The notes: generated by a model from the sequence alone, not told the origin. A stretch of 64,000 nucleotides of DNA from Flavobacterium sp. (GCA_020403245.1 JADBYA010000024.1:1-64000); one strand, 5' to 3'. Positions 36,320 to 45,779 are shown, counted from the first letter of the stretch. Translations and numbers: made by a program.

Positions 36320-37306
36320 TCAAAAAGTAAGATACAATTTACTCACCCATTTGTCATCCAAACCAATCTTACACCAGCCATTACTCTCCTCATGAACAAA
36401 AATTTGCTCGTCTTTCAACACACTGGATGTTTTTGGAAAATGAGTTCCGGGTCCGGTTCTTACATTCAAAACGGTTGTATTCACAGTTGCTCGTTTTACC
36501 TCTTGAGTAAACCTACCGGAAACCCAATGTTCCATAGAATGGGATATTTTGTACCAATTATCTTTTTCCGCATAAACCCTTAAAACAGCTCCCATCTCAA
36601 TACTTGAACGCTCTTTTGCTCTGGCACTGCTTGCCTTAGGTGCAGTTCGTATATTCAACACACTTGCGGTTACACAAACGTATTTTAAAACAGAGGTAGT
36701 ATCCGTTTTTATGGGATGTCCAAGTAACTTGGCAGTAACCAAAGGAGCAAAATTATTTACAAAATCACTGACTTTATTACCACCAAAAAAATTGGTGCCC
36801 GGACAGGATTTATTTCCACCTGCTCCATTATTTCTAAATCCATTGTCCAATCGAAACCAATGATGATAAACAATCGTATTAGAATGTACAAGTAAATTAA
36901 ATTTTTTACATAAAACAGCTGTTACTGTGATAATAGATTCTTTTTGTAGCGTAGTCATCACATCGCCATTCAAATCAAAATTTCCAAAGTTTTCAATACA
37001 AATGGAATTCGCATTTTGATTGGTGATACAAGCGGGTGATAATTCCAAACTCCTTCCTGTCAAAACTGTTCCATCTGGAAAAATGGTAAAGTGTTGCCCA
37101 ATATCTCGCCATCCATTTTCATTCACATGATGATTTTTCATGGCCAATTGTCTTTCAAAATGATTAGACCCCGTAAAATGAATATAACTCGGAATATAAG
37201 TATGATGCTGTTGAATTTTTAAAATAGTTCGGCCAACTCGTAAACGGGATATCCAATTTTCAAATTCAACTAGAGACATTTTTGTAAACCCATATTTTGT
37301 TTCCAT
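36320..37306 (-). CDS. N-acetylmuramoyl-L-alanine amidase with two SH3b domains
   Basis: A 328-aa peptidoglycan hydrolase. Residues about 30-190 form an Amidase_2/PGRP-type domain with zinc ligands visible as His in QQHHTYIP, His in IVYHHWFR and Cys in NKSCPGTNF. Two bacterial SH3 domains follow (about 208-265 VCVTASVLNIRTAPKASS and 270-328 ATVNTTVLNVRTGPG), for cell-wall binding. There is no signal peptide, unlike housekeeping amidases, so it must leave the cell by lysis or with a delivery machine, as phage-type endolysins do (inference). It is the first gene of its operon, 57 bp behind the shared TTACGT repeat. Confidence 0.9.
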   Translation of the reverse strand: METKYGFTKMSLVEFENWISRLRVGRTILKIQQHHTYIPSYIHFTGSNHFERQLAMKNHHVNENGWRDIGQHFTIFPDGTVLTGRSLELSPACITNQNANSICIENFGNFDLNGDVMTTLQKESIITVTAVLCKKFNLLVHSNTIVYHHWFRLDNGFRNNGAGGNKSCPGTNFFGGNKVSDFVNNFAPLVTAKLLGHPIKTDTTSVLKYVCVTASVLNIRTAPKASSARAKERSSIEMGAVLRVYAEKDNWYKISHSMEHWVSGRFTQEVKRATVNTTVLNVRTGPGTHFPKTSSVLKDEQIFVHEESNGWCKIGLDDKWVSKLYLTF

Positions 37307-37335
37307 AGTATTGATTTTAAATCTGATAAGATTTA

Positions 37336-37386
37336 TAAATATAAATACTAAATTTTAAGGAGACAATACGTAGAAATACGTAATTT
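37336..37386 (-). promoter_or_regulatory. shared regulon promoter, copy D (upstream of amidase operon)
   Basis: On the minus strand, the 23-bp motif at 37364-37386 (core TTACGTATTTCTACGTATTG) is followed after 20 bp by TATATTTA (37336-37343), close to TAnnTTTG. The motif ends in the TTG of the -33 element, so an activator bound there would touch RNA polymerase. Two nearly identical copies stand at 44671 and 60098. Confidence 0.75.
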
Positions 37387-37502
37387 CTTTAGCTTTACAT
37401 AATCTAAATATTACATATTGAAAAATCTTACTTTAATAATGGACATCATAGCTAGTTACAATACAAAATGATAATAAGAAAATTTGAGAAATTGTTTTTA
37501 GA

Positions 37503-37829
37503 CTACCCATTTATAGAAAAAGTATTTAAAGTAAGAAATAAACCAAAAATAAAATATGATAACATTATTAATAATAAAAGAAATAAAATTCTTAAAAATC
37601 CTTCTAAATACTTTTTGAAAATAAAAAAATAAAAAGCCGTTAAAAATAAAAAAATGGACTGTATAAAGTAAAGCAAAAAAATTAAAACTGTAGAATTATA
37701 GTAGAATTTATCATAAAAATTATTTTCTGAAAAAAACACAACCAAATAAAAAACAACATATAATGCAAAAACTACTATAGTAAATACAGAGTGATAAGCT
37801 ATTTTAATATTTGAAATCTTCTTTATCAA
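37503..37829 (-). CDS. small membrane protein, unknown
   Basis: A 108-aa protein made of three or four hydrophobic helices (AYHSVFTIVVFALYVVFYLVV, TVLIFLLYFIQSIFLFLTAFYFFIF, FLRILFLLLLIMLSYFIFGLF). No family is recognised. It lies 128 bp after the larger membrane protein on the same strand. Its AT content is very high, and the 196-bp gap on its other side holds the amidase promoter. Confidence 0.55.
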   Translation of the reverse strand: MIKKISNIKIAYHSVFTIVVFALYVVFYLVVFFSENNFYDKFYYNSTVLIFLLYFIQSIFLFLTAFYFFIFKKYLEGFLRILFLLLLIMLSYFIFGLFLTLNTFSING

Positions 37830-37957
37830 AACTGTTTTATTAACAAACCTTTACTTCGGATTTTTGGGTTCAAAAATGAAATCTTGACGTAATGGAAAAA
37901 ATCTAAAATGTCAATATCTAATACTTTTTTTACAATTGCTAAATTGTCGAATTAATA

Positions 37958-38932
37958 TTAAAATTTCGAATACGAAATTAAAACAACGGGATTTACAGTA
38001 ACCGTTATATTATTGTGTATCAAATTACTCGTTTCTTTATCTGATTCTCCTCTTAGACTAACGGAATAACTAAATTTCATATTTTTTCCCATTTTTTCAT
38101 CTCTTCCTTTTTCCCAACTATACCAAATAAAGTCTTCTTTATGTACATTGATTAATTTAGAATTTTCACCGAAATTAACTACCATTCTATTCTTGTTAAA
38201 TTCTGTATATCCAACATAATCAGGATTCGATTGAAAATACTTTTTAAAATATAGAATATGCTTTTCGAAAATATCTTTTAATATTATATAATCTTTCTTT
38301 CCGCAATATTCTCCATATTGACAATACTTTATATAGTGAGCTATTCCTGTTATTTCAATTTCTTCTAAAGGAATATCACTCTCTTCTCTAAAGTATTTAA
38401 AAAAATCAATTTTAATATAAACCTCTTCTTTATAACCCATGTTAGAATACCTGATAAATCTATATGGAAATTCTCTCTCTTCCAATAATTGTTCATAACT
38501 TAAAATATATGTTTCATTTTTGCCTTCATCATATTTTTCAATCTGTACTCCTACCATATTGAAACCTTTATTTTTCATCAAATCGTAAACATCTTTAACC
38601 AGTATTTTATCACTGAAATTAATATGTAACGGATCAAAATTTATATCTGGTGATGGAAGTTTATTATTGTTATAGAACAAATAAAAAAATATAGAAACAA
38701 AACAAAATATTAAGTAATACAATATTTTAGTTTTTCTAAAAAAAAGTATGATTCCTATACAGCTAATAAAAGTACTTATCAATAAGTTGTTCTTAATTAA
38801 TAGGTATAAAAAATAACTAAAACTTTCGCCTGTCAAATCTAAAAAAATGAACTTAAAAATTTCAATTAAAGTATAGAAAAATATTCCACCTATTACTAAT
38901 ATTATTGATAATATTGTAAAAAAATACCTCAT
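37958..38932 (-). CDS. membrane-anchored protein of unknown function, patatin neighbour
   Basis: A 324-aa protein. Three hydrophobic segments occupy the first about 95 residues (ILSIILVIGGIFFYTLIEIF, LLISTFISCIGIILFF, KILYYLIFCFVSIFFYLFY). The remaining soluble domain is mixed alpha/beta, includes CQYGEYCGKKD with two cysteines and ends in beta strands. No known domain is recognised. It follows the patatin gene by 2 bp, so the two are surely co-translated. It could anchor, assist or restrain the phospholipase; this is inference from position only. Confidence 0.7.
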   Translation of the reverse strand: MRYFFTILSIILVIGGIFFYTLIEIFKFIFLDLTGESFSYFLYLLIKNNLLISTFISCIGIILFFRKTKILYYLIFCFVSIFFYLFYNNNKLPSPDINFDPLHINFSDKILVKDVYDLMKNKGFNMVGVQIEKYDEGKNETYILSYEQLLEEREFPYRFIRYSNMGYKEEVYIKIDFFKYFREESDIPLEEIEITGIAHYIKYCQYGEYCGKKDYIILKDIFEKHILYFKKYFQSNPDYVGYTEFNKNRMVVNFGENSKLINVHKEDFIWYSWEKGRDEKMGKNMKFSYSVSLRGESDKETSNLIHNNITVTVNPVVLISYSKF

Positions 38933-38934
38933 AC

Positions 38935-40584
38935 CTATTGTAAATTATTTGCTACAACTTTTTCTGCTAAATTAATTAAATCTCTTTTATAGATTGCTTT
39001 ATACCTGTCATCAGGATTTCTCTCTTCATCTAAGTCAGGAGAGGCAAAATCGGTAACGCTAATTTCAAAATAAATATCATCAATTTTTTCTCTTTTTTTA
39101 TCATTTTCTTTGTCTATTTTAGTAAAACAATTAAGGTAAATAGTTGATGCTTCCTCCAATGGTGTTCTAATTTGTCCATCACCTCCCGGAAACATAAAAG
39201 TATTCAAAATTGAGCCAAGATAGGAAGATAGAACAAATAAATCTTCTTTTATAGGATCTTTTAACTCTGGAGCAGATTTTAATCTAAAACCCAAAACACA
39301 ATCACAAAAGGATTCAGTAGAATTAGCTTTAGTTTTAGATATTTTAAAATCCGTATATTCTATCCCTCTAAAATTAAATGGCACTCTATCTAAGTCATCA
39401 AAAGCATGAATTGGAAAATTGTTAAGCATACCACCATCAACCCACAATCCTTTATAAAGCTTATTATATGAATTTTCTTTTCCACTATGAACAGAATAAT
39501 CAACATACACAGGTTTAAAAATTATAGGTAAGTTCATCGAAATACTTATTGCATCTACAACGGGAAAATCAGGCGTATGGTAGGTCGATAAATATAATGA
39601 CCTATTGGTTGTTAAATTTGTACCCGTAATTACTAAATCCACACCAGTTAAATATAACAATTCTTTAAAGGTTAATTTCTCTCCTGATTTGAAAACTGGT
39701 CTTAAATCTGGATTTTCTATTATTGAATCTATATTTATTATAATATTTCTCAATATGTCATCTTGAGCAAGTAATACCAAAGAGGGTATTGTTGTAACAA
39801 ATCCAGTTTCCGGATTAAGCTCTCTTCTTGGAAAATAAGGCTTTAAAATACTTTCCCAATCTACTTTTTTATAAAGATAATTTTCTATTAAACTCGCAAA
39901 ATAAGTTTTAGTGGTTGTGCCAACAAACATACCTCTGTTGAAAATAATACTATAAGTATATTCAATAGAATCTGGATCAGAATCAAAAAATCTTTCAAAA
40001 ACAATGGATTGATTAGTAAACGCTTTTGTGACCTTAAGAATTATACTTAAAATATTGATGAAAATGGTTTTAAAAAACAACAATAAACTTAAGCTTAACG
40101 CAGTTATACCTGTCTTATAATAATTATCATATTCAATCGTACTTGCTCCTTCTTTAACTACCTTCATAAGTTTCCCATTGGGCTTGTCAAAAAAAAGTTC
40201 AAACTGGGAAACTTTAATCTTTTTATTTCCAAAAAACAGACCCCAAGGTGTGTATCTCAATATTCCATTTAAAAAAGTTCTTTTAAATGACACAATTTGA
40301 GTTTTATTTATCTCATTTTCAATTTCTCTTGAAGACATTCCAAGAGAAAGCATAAATGCAGTAATTGCTCCCGCAGAAGCTCCCGAAATTCCTTTAATAG
40401 GCCTATTTAAGTCGTCGTTTAATCGAGAATTAATATCTATTATTGGTTTAACCGCCATGTTGTGTGCAATCTTCTTCCCAAACTTCTTTTCAAGAGCTCT
40501 AACTGCACCAAGATAGACGATTCCTTTACCACCTCCACCTTCAAAAGATAAATACTTGATTTTATTCAAATCGATTTTACTCAT
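38935..40584 (-). CDS. patatin-like phospholipase
   Basis: A 549-aa lipid acyl hydrolase. The oxyanion loop is FEGGGGKGIVYLGAV (residues about 14-28), the nucleophile serine is in GISGASAGAI (about 63-72) and the catalytic Asp is in WVDGGMLNNFP (about 382-392), so the Ser-Asp dyad is complete. A hydrophobic region (about residues 168-190, LSLSLLLFFKTIFINILSIIL) sits in the insert between the catalytic motifs and could enter membranes. No signal peptide is present. It may attack host, prey or own-cell phospholipids; bacterial patatins include ExoU-type effectors. It lies between the 1166-aa protein and the membrane protein in one operon. Confidence 0.9.
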   Translation of the reverse strand: MSKIDLNKIKYLSFEGGGGKGIVYLGAVRALEKKFGKKIAHNMAVKPIIDINSRLNDDLNRPIKGISGASAGAITAFMLSLGMSSREIENEINKTQIVSFKRTFLNGILRYTPWGLFFGNKKIKVSQFELFFDKPNGKLMKVVKEGASTIEYDNYYKTGITALSLSLLLFFKTIFINILSIILKVTKAFTNQSIVFERFFDSDPDSIEYTYSIIFNRGMFVGTTTKTYFASLIENYLYKKVDWESILKPYFPRRELNPETGFVTTIPSLVLLAQDDILRNIIINIDSIIENPDLRPVFKSGEKLTFKELLYLTGVDLVITGTNLTTNRSLYLSTYHTPDFPVVDAISISMNLPIIFKPVYVDYSVHSGKENSYNKLYKGLWVDGGMLNNFPIHAFDDLDRVPFNFRGIEYTDFKISKTKANSTESFCDCVLGFRLKSAPELKDPIKEDLFVLSSYLGSILNTFMFPGGDGQIRTPLEEASTIYLNCFTKIDKENDKKREKIDDIYFEISVTDFASPDLDEERNPDDRYKAIYKRDLINLAEKVVANNLQ

Positions 40585-40590
40585 AATAAA

Positions 40591-43500
40591 TTATTCGGTT
40601 GGTTCATCTTCACCTTCCAACGAACTTCCTCCGGTTCCATCAGCTTCATAATTATCACAATTACATGGCAATCCATCTCCGGTAACGGCAGCAGAATCTT
40701 TTTGCAAAATATTGAGCGATGTCGGAACTCGGGTTTCCCATGGTTCACCCACGAGAGAAGGTTCTTGAGGCTCAAGGTCTCCAATAATTCCCTCATACAA
40801 TGGATCACTAATAACTGGAGCTGCTCCACCATTCCATACTTCTTTTGTTTCAAGATAATATAAAACTGCTTCTTCGTAGTTGGGTTTAACAGGAACTACT
40901 ACCCTTGCCATTCCTGCCTGCAAAAAACCACGGAAGATCGGGTCGTTATCATCAAGTTTATAAATCTCCTTCCAACTACATTTCTTACCCCAAAAATAAG
41001 GATAAAAAAGATAAGACATAATTTCCCAGTCAAATGCCTGTTCAAAAAATTTGGCTGATTGCGTATAACAAGCAAGGTCTTCCTTTATATTCATGTTGGG
41101 CATATCTTCAGCGGTTGGGCAAGGAGTGATTTCATCATAAAATCCTTTTCCATATTCTACCTCTAACCAACTTAAACAACCTCTTTTCAATTCTTGCTGT
41201 TCCAAAGTTCTATTATAAAGTGGATTGTTTCCTAATATTTGAATTCCTAATGAAGACTGGGCTTTGGCTTCGGCTATTGCATTATCATATTCTGCTTTTT
41301 GCTGCTTGTATGCATCAACTATTTTTGTAAATACATCAATTTTCCATTTTTCTAAAAGTTCAGCTTTTCTAATACAAGTCGCTACTACATTCAACTTAAG
41401 AACATAGATTTCATCTCCGGCTATAGAAATTGGAATCACACCTTCAATATTACCAAGACTAAATGAAGCTTGATTAGTTGTGGGGTGAGGATTTTGTCTT
41501 GATTGGTTACCTACCGTAATTTCTAGTTTATAATTATTATTATTTACATAAATCCAATATTGATAAACAGAAGCTGAACTTCCAACATAACCGTCAGGTA
41601 TTTGAAAATCATTATAAGATTTGGAGAAAACATTTAGATCCAATTCAGATTTTGGTAAATGATATGCTTTAGATACTGTCCTGTATAGTGGTGGCGGTGG
41701 GGTTACTTCAATACCATAACTTGCTGCCCACTCTGAATAGTTGAATTCATTTAATGCTGAATGATTTGCCAATCCATTATCTCTCGGATCCAATGGTTCA
41801 TCTAGTCCTATTGAAGTATCATCTTTTTCCATAGACCATAAATGAAATTTTGCTGGTTCAGGAATCATAAACTCAAATGTTAAACGCTTTCCGTAATTAA
41901 CAACCTGATTTTTATAAATTTTATCTACCCATCTATAAATTCCCGTTACATGACCGTCAGGATTATTCCTATTATCTAGACCATGTAAATTGTTTTCTTC
42001 AAATTCTTCAATAACTTTATTGATTCTCTCTTCTCGAACTCTATTAACAACTCTTTCCAATGCTCGACTACTTATCTCTTGTGCATAGGAGACTGCCTGT
42101 AAACTAGAGTCAATTGATGAAGTTGAAGAAGCAAAACCTGTATCTACAGTTAACTGGGTGGGTCCAAATTTAGTTGACAAATTGACACCAATTTGAAATG
42201 CAGAATCTTCTTGTATCACCTGAGAAGTCTCCTGCTCCATTTCATAACGATCAGTAGTTGTAGTGTCCCTAAGTTTTTCAGTTATTGTTTCACTTTCGAT
42301 TGTTAAAGTATTCTCCTCTCTTCTCAATCTTCTTGTAGAACGTTCTTTATATTCTCCCTGCATTATATTTTCAATATGAGAAACTTCCCCAGGAACATAA
42401 CAACACACCTCCTGTTCTACTCTCATATAATCTGAAATTCCTAAATTTGTTATTCCTGAACAATTCTCAATACTTTCGTTATCTTTATTACAAGGACTCA
42501 TTAACACATTATGTATAGATTGGCCTCTAAATGAAAAGGAAAAATCTAAATATAATTTTTCTGTAATTTCTGTACCGTTTAAAACTTGTGTAGCTAAAAT
42601 ACTTTGATGCCCTGTTTGATTATTTATTCTTTGCCACAAAATTACCATATCTCCATCCAAATTTGTTGCTCTCGATATTTTGAATGAATCACCTGAATTA
42701 ACAAATACATCTGCTATAATGGAACCAAACTTCACTGGAAATGCCTTGCATTGAATTGTCCCGTCGATTCCATAAAAACTTCTTATACAAATAGAATATT
42801 TAATGCTTGAAGAATTATTGTCAATGTTTTGATTTGAAAGACCAATATAAAAACTAGTACCAACTGGTGGCATTTTTAACATTTCAAATGAAACAGAGCC
42901 AACGCCGGTAAAAAAATTTTCTGAAGCACCACCTGAAGACCCCTGATTTTCTGATATACAAAGAATTGACTTTAAATTTTCATCAACTATAATTTTTTCT
43001 TCATCAATTATCTTAGGAAAACATCCATCTGTATATTTGGACAAATGACTGCTTTCATTTGTTCTTTGAATTATACTTGACCCAGCTACAATTGTTTTGT
43101 TAAATAATTTCTTTAGTTTAAATAAACTTTTGTTAATCAATTTAATTTCAGTCTCTATTTTGTTAATAGCTTTTAAAGGATCTATCAATTTTTCTACATT
43201 TAACTCTTTAACTATTGTCAAAGTATCAATGGATACAATATCTTTTAAATTCTTTTCATCCAATGGGTTTCCAATAACACTAATTACATCTTCTAATTTA
43301 ATTGTTAAAGGCTCATCATCTTGATCAACAGTAGTATTACCTGACTCTTTTCTTAACTCAGATGAATCAAAGTTTGATAATGCTTCTATATAATTTTCAT
43401 TGACTATTAAAAGTTCAGAAATTGCTTTTTGATATTTATCCAATTGTGTTACCTTATAATCTTCATTGATGGGATTATAATTTAGTTCGGATTTTTTTTC

Positions 43501-44091
43501 TCTTAAAATATCAATACTATTCTTTTTAGGAGGCTGTGTTAAAATTACTCTAGGCACAACTATCTTTGCTGAAGCAAGTTTTCTTAAGTCATTATTGTTC
43601 TTGATTATATCTTTTTTTGAATATTTTTCCAAAAAATTATTACCAATCAAAAAAATTATTAATGACTCTCTAATAAATCTAGACTTTTTTGTAAATAAAA
43701 AATAAAATAAATTATCCCAAATAATTAGTAATTCTTCTTTTTTCAATGGAGTTGCTTCAATAAGCAAACCTTCCAATTCTATAGCATTTCTATTTCTAGA
43801 TAGCCAATCTGAAAATTCAAAAAGTTTAGAATTAATATTTTTAATATCATTGATTGATTTAACTGAACTAAAGTTGTCTGAAATAGACTTCAACTTTTGA
43901 AAATCACCAAATTTGTTCACATCTTCAATATCTCTTAGAAAAATACTTTCAGATGTATTAAAATTATTTATAAAAAGTCTTCCATTATTTTCATCTGAAA
44001 TTGAATCAGGTGACCGAAGCGATACAAACTTAAATAAGCTTGATTTACCTTCAGCTTTTTTTTCAATTGGGGTGTAATGTGTTGTAGCCAT
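40591..44091 (-). CDS. large (1166 aa) multi-domain protein of unknown function
   Basis: A 1166-aa protein with no signal peptide. Residues about 1-330 are helical and charged. The middle (about 390-560) is beta-rich. At about 575-625 comes a striking charged segment (STRRLRREENTLTIESETITEK, then RDTTTTDRYEMEQETSQVIQED). A Ser/Thr-rich stretch (LSTKFGPTQLTVDTGFASSTSS) and a helix rich in Arg/Glu (ALERVVNRVREERINKVIEE) follow. After DGHVTGIYRWVDKIYKNQVVNYG and a proline linker (TPPPPLYR) the C-terminal third has YLFYPYFWGKK and ends in an acidic tail with CNCDN. I do not know the family. It lies 73 bp after the small lipoprotein and 6 bp before the patatin gene, so patatin and this protein probably act together. 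Confidence 0.75.
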   Translation of the reverse strand: MATTHYTPIEKKAEGKSSLFKFVSLRSPDSISDENNGRLFINNFNTSESIFLRDIEDVNKFGDFQKLKSISDNFSSVKSINDIKNINSKLFEFSDWLSRNRNAIELEGLLIEATPLKKEELLIIWDNLFYFLFTKKSRFIRESLIIFLIGNNFLEKYSKKDIIKNNNDLRKLASAKIVVPRVILTQPPKKNSIDILREKKSELNYNPINEDYKVTQLDKYQKAISELLIVNENYIEALSNFDSSELRKESGNTTVDQDDEPLTIKLEDVISVIGNPLDEKNLKDIVSIDTLTIVKELNVEKLIDPLKAINKIETEIKLINKSLFKLKKLFNKTIVAGSSIIQRTNESSHLSKYTDGCFPKIIDEEKIIVDENLKSILCISENQGSSGGASENFFTGVGSVSFEMLKMPPVGTSFYIGLSNQNIDNNSSSIKYSICIRSFYGIDGTIQCKAFPVKFGSIIADVFVNSGDSFKISRATNLDGDMVILWQRINNQTGHQSILATQVLNGTEITEKLYLDFSFSFRGQSIHNVLMSPCNKDNESIENCSGITNLGISDYMRVEQEVCCYVPGEVSHIENIMQGEYKERSTRRLRREENTLTIESETITEKLRDTTTTDRYEMEQETSQVIQEDSAFQIGVNLSTKFGPTQLTVDTGFASSTSSIDSSLQAVSYAQEISSRALERVVNRVREERINKVIEEFEENNLHGLDNRNNPDGHVTGIYRWVDKIYKNQVVNYGKRLTFEFMIPEPAKFHLWSMEKDDTSIGLDEPLDPRDNGLANHSALNEFNYSEWAASYGIEVTPPPPLYRTVSKAYHLPKSELDLNVFSKSYNDFQIPDGYVGSSASVYQYWIYVNNNNYKLEITVGNQSRQNPHPTTNQASFSLGNIEGVIPISIAGDEIYVLKLNVVATCIRKAELLEKWKIDVFTKIVDAYKQQKAEYDNAIAEAKAQSSLGIQILGNNPLYNRTLEQQELKRGCLSWLEVEYGKGFYDEITPCPTAEDMPNMNIKEDLACYTQSAKFFEQAFDWEIMSYLFYPYFWGKKCSWKEIYKLDDNDPIFRGFLQAGMARVVVPVKPNYEEAVLYYLETKEVWNGGAAPVISDPLYEGIIGDLEPQEPSLVGEPWETRVPTSLNILQKDSAAVTGDGLPCNCDNYEADGTGGSSLEGEDEPTE

Positions 44092-44164
44092 GTTTTAATA
44101 TTTATTTTTATCAATACTTATTATCTAATAATTCAACTCTATAATTAAATGAATTAACTTTAAA

Positions 44165-44620
44165 TTACCTGTAAGCTTTAAATTCTCCGTCAGAAATAGT
44201 TATCGTCTCACCGTTATTGTTACCAACAAACTCAAATGTACCCTGTATAAAATCATCTGAAATATTTGTAATAATCATTGTTCCCGATGCAGCTTGTATA
44301 TCTATATCGTCTAAAGCAGAGACATAATAGGCAGTATAAGCCTCTTCATCTGTTGTTGGGGCATCATTAATCAAATGACTACCCTCATTAAAAGTTATGG
44401 GCAACCATAAAGCAATGGATTTAAAAGTGTCATTACTTCCTTCGTTACCTTTAATAAGAACTTGTGAAGAAGTTATTGTTTCAGGTTGATAAGAATATTG
44501 AGCCTGACCATTAACTGTAAATCGTAAATAGATTTCTTGATTGTCTGATGAATCATCTGAAGAACAACATACAAAGGTTAATGAAATACAAAATAGAAAA
44601 TAGATTGACAATTTTTTCAT
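44165..44620 (-). CDS. small lipoprotein, unknown function
   Basis: A 151-aa lipoprotein. The ATG at 44620 gives a clean signal (MKKLSIYFLFCISLTFVCCSS; Cys near 18-19); the frame is open to 44662 but that would overlap the promoter. The mature part is beta-rich and acidic (IYLRFTVNGQAQYSY, GTMIITNISDDFIQGTFEF, ISDGEFKAYR), like the small beta-sandwich lipoproteins common in flavobacteria. It is the first gene behind promoter copy C, so it probably leads the operon containing the 1166-aa protein and the patatin. Confidence 0.75.
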   Translation of the reverse strand: MKKLSIYFLFCISLTFVCCSSDDSSDNQEIYLRFTVNGQAQYSYQPETITSSQVLIKGNEGSNDTFKSIALWLPITFNEGSHLINDAPTTDEEAYTAYYVSALDDIDIQAASGTMIITNISDDFIQGTFEFVGNNNGETITISDGEFKAYR

Positions 44621-44641
44621 TAGTAAAGAATTAGAATAATG

Positions 44642-44693
44642 TAAAAGTATTTCCTTTATCAATTACAAGTCAATACGTGAAAACACGTAATTT
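44642..44693 (-). promoter_or_regulatory. shared regulon promoter, copy C (upstream of lipoprotein-1166 aa-patatin operon)
   Basis: The motif at 44671-44693 (minus-strand core TTACGTGTTTTCACGTATTG) contains a perfect inverted repeat TACGTG-N4-CACGTA. It is followed after 21 bp by TACTTTTA (44642-44649). The -7 box is 22 bp upstream of the ATG at 44620. Confidence 0.75.
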
Positions 44694-44740
44694 TCAGACC
44701 TAATGTGCCTAAAATATAAATCATTAAGAATTATTCGGAT

Positions 44741-44784
44741 AAAAAAACTCGTCTAAATAAAATTTAATGTTTTATCTAGACGAG
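44741..44784 (-). terminator. terminator of the giant-protein operon
   Basis: CTCGTCTAAATAAAA (44748-44762) pairs with TTTTATCTAGACGAG (44770-44784) with one mismatch, and on the minus strand the stem is followed by TTTTTTT. It lies about 40 bp after the tail-fibre-like gene and just upstream of promoter copy C. Confidence 0.9.
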
Positions 44785-44822
44785 ATATAAGCTCTAATAC
44801 TTATAAATTGCTTAATTGAAAA

Positions 44823-45755
44823 CTAAGATACTGCTCCTACTGTTTGGATAGAATTACTACCAATCTCTGTAAATTCTATAAAACTGCCAACTTTTATGAG
44901 GTTACTATCTCCCGGTGCTTGTGAAAATGTTAATCGTGGTGTAAGAATACCAGCAGAAGTACAACGTAAAACACCTTCAAATTCAATAGTTGTAGTCTGA
45001 GCTGTACTGGCTGCATTTAATACTTTACTGGTAGGACCGCTAATTTGAATCTGGGTGGAAGTTGTTGATGTTCCGTTAAGAGAAGATGAAAATATTCTTG
45101 CAACATACTCCATTGTAGAGATATTTAATCCTAAAGATAAAACCCAACTAATTGCAGTTGTATGACTCATAGTTCCATTTGAAATTAAATACTTTCCTTT
45201 AAAAAAATAGGTCTTATTGGCAGATAAAGAAAATTGATTACATCCGGATGGAAATGCATTTTGTGGTGAATTTGAATTACTAAGAGTAAAATCAAATGAA
45301 GGAACTGCAATCAACTTTATAGGAGATGAACCAGCAATGGGTAAATCACCTACTCCAATAATAGGCTGACCATTGATAGTTTTAATATTGGTTCCACTTA
45401 CTAAAGTAGCTTGTTTCCCATTCAAATCATTCTCTAAACCGGTAACTTGACTTTTAGATATTGAACCGGTTATGGTAGAAGCTGATCCTGTTACGTTGGT
45501 AATTGAAACATTTCCATTAGAATCTGGTGATACGTTATTAACTTTTTTAACAGGTGCAAAAGCGAGTACGGTTTGCTTGCCTGTCTGAGGTGTCAAATAT
45601 TTATTATCAACTTGATCATTTTGAGCATCAGCTAACGATGCTTTATCTTCTTCTATATTCAGATTACTATCAATCAAGTTTTCAAATTCTTCTTGCGTAG
45701 GTCTTTTACCAGTTTCAAAATATTCTTTTAATTCAGTTCTATTTTTTGTTGCCAT
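44823..45755 (-). CDS. tail-fibre-like protein
   Basis: A 310-aa protein without signal peptide. The first about 40 residues (MATKNRTELKEYFETGKRPT, then QEEFENLIDSNLN) form a helical head typical of proteins attached to phage-type particles. Residues about 75-150 contain fibre-like repeats (VKKVNNVSPDSNGNVSITNV, TGLENDLNGKQATLVSGTNI, KTINGQPIIGVGDLPIAG). The C-terminal about 160 residues form a Thr/Ser-rich beta domain resembling fibre tips. Such sequences are found in phage tail fibres and in proteins encoded near phage-tail-like clusters of Bacteroidota (from memory, not checked). It is the last gene after the two giant proteins, 24 bp behind. Confidence 0.72.
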   Translation of the reverse strand: MATKNRTELKEYFETGKRPTQEEFENLIDSNLNIEEDKASLADAQNDQVDNKYLTPQTGKQTVLAFAPVKKVNNVSPDSNGNVSITNVTGSASTITGSISKSQVTGLENDLNGKQATLVSGTNIKTINGQPIIGVGDLPIAGSSPIKLIAVPSFDFTLSNSNSPQNAFPSGCNQFSLSANKTYFFKGKYLISNGTMSHTTAISWVLSLGLNISTMEYVARIFSSSLNGTSTTSTQIQISGPTSKVLNAASTAQTTTIEFEGVLRCTSAGILTPRLTFSQAPGDSNLIKVGSFIEFTEIGSNSIQTVGAVS

Positions 45756-45779
45756 GTGTTATCTTTTTTTATTTTTAAT

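Noticed and set aside
40581..40853. 90-codon open frame on the minus strand
   Set aside because: Out-of-frame shadow of the 3' end of the 1166-aa gene; repeats its acidic tail region in another frame.
44748..44784. Further copy of the REP hairpin because of CTCGTC/GACGAG
   Set aside because: The rest of the 23-bp REP unit is missing and the stem plus T-run is fully explained as a terminator.
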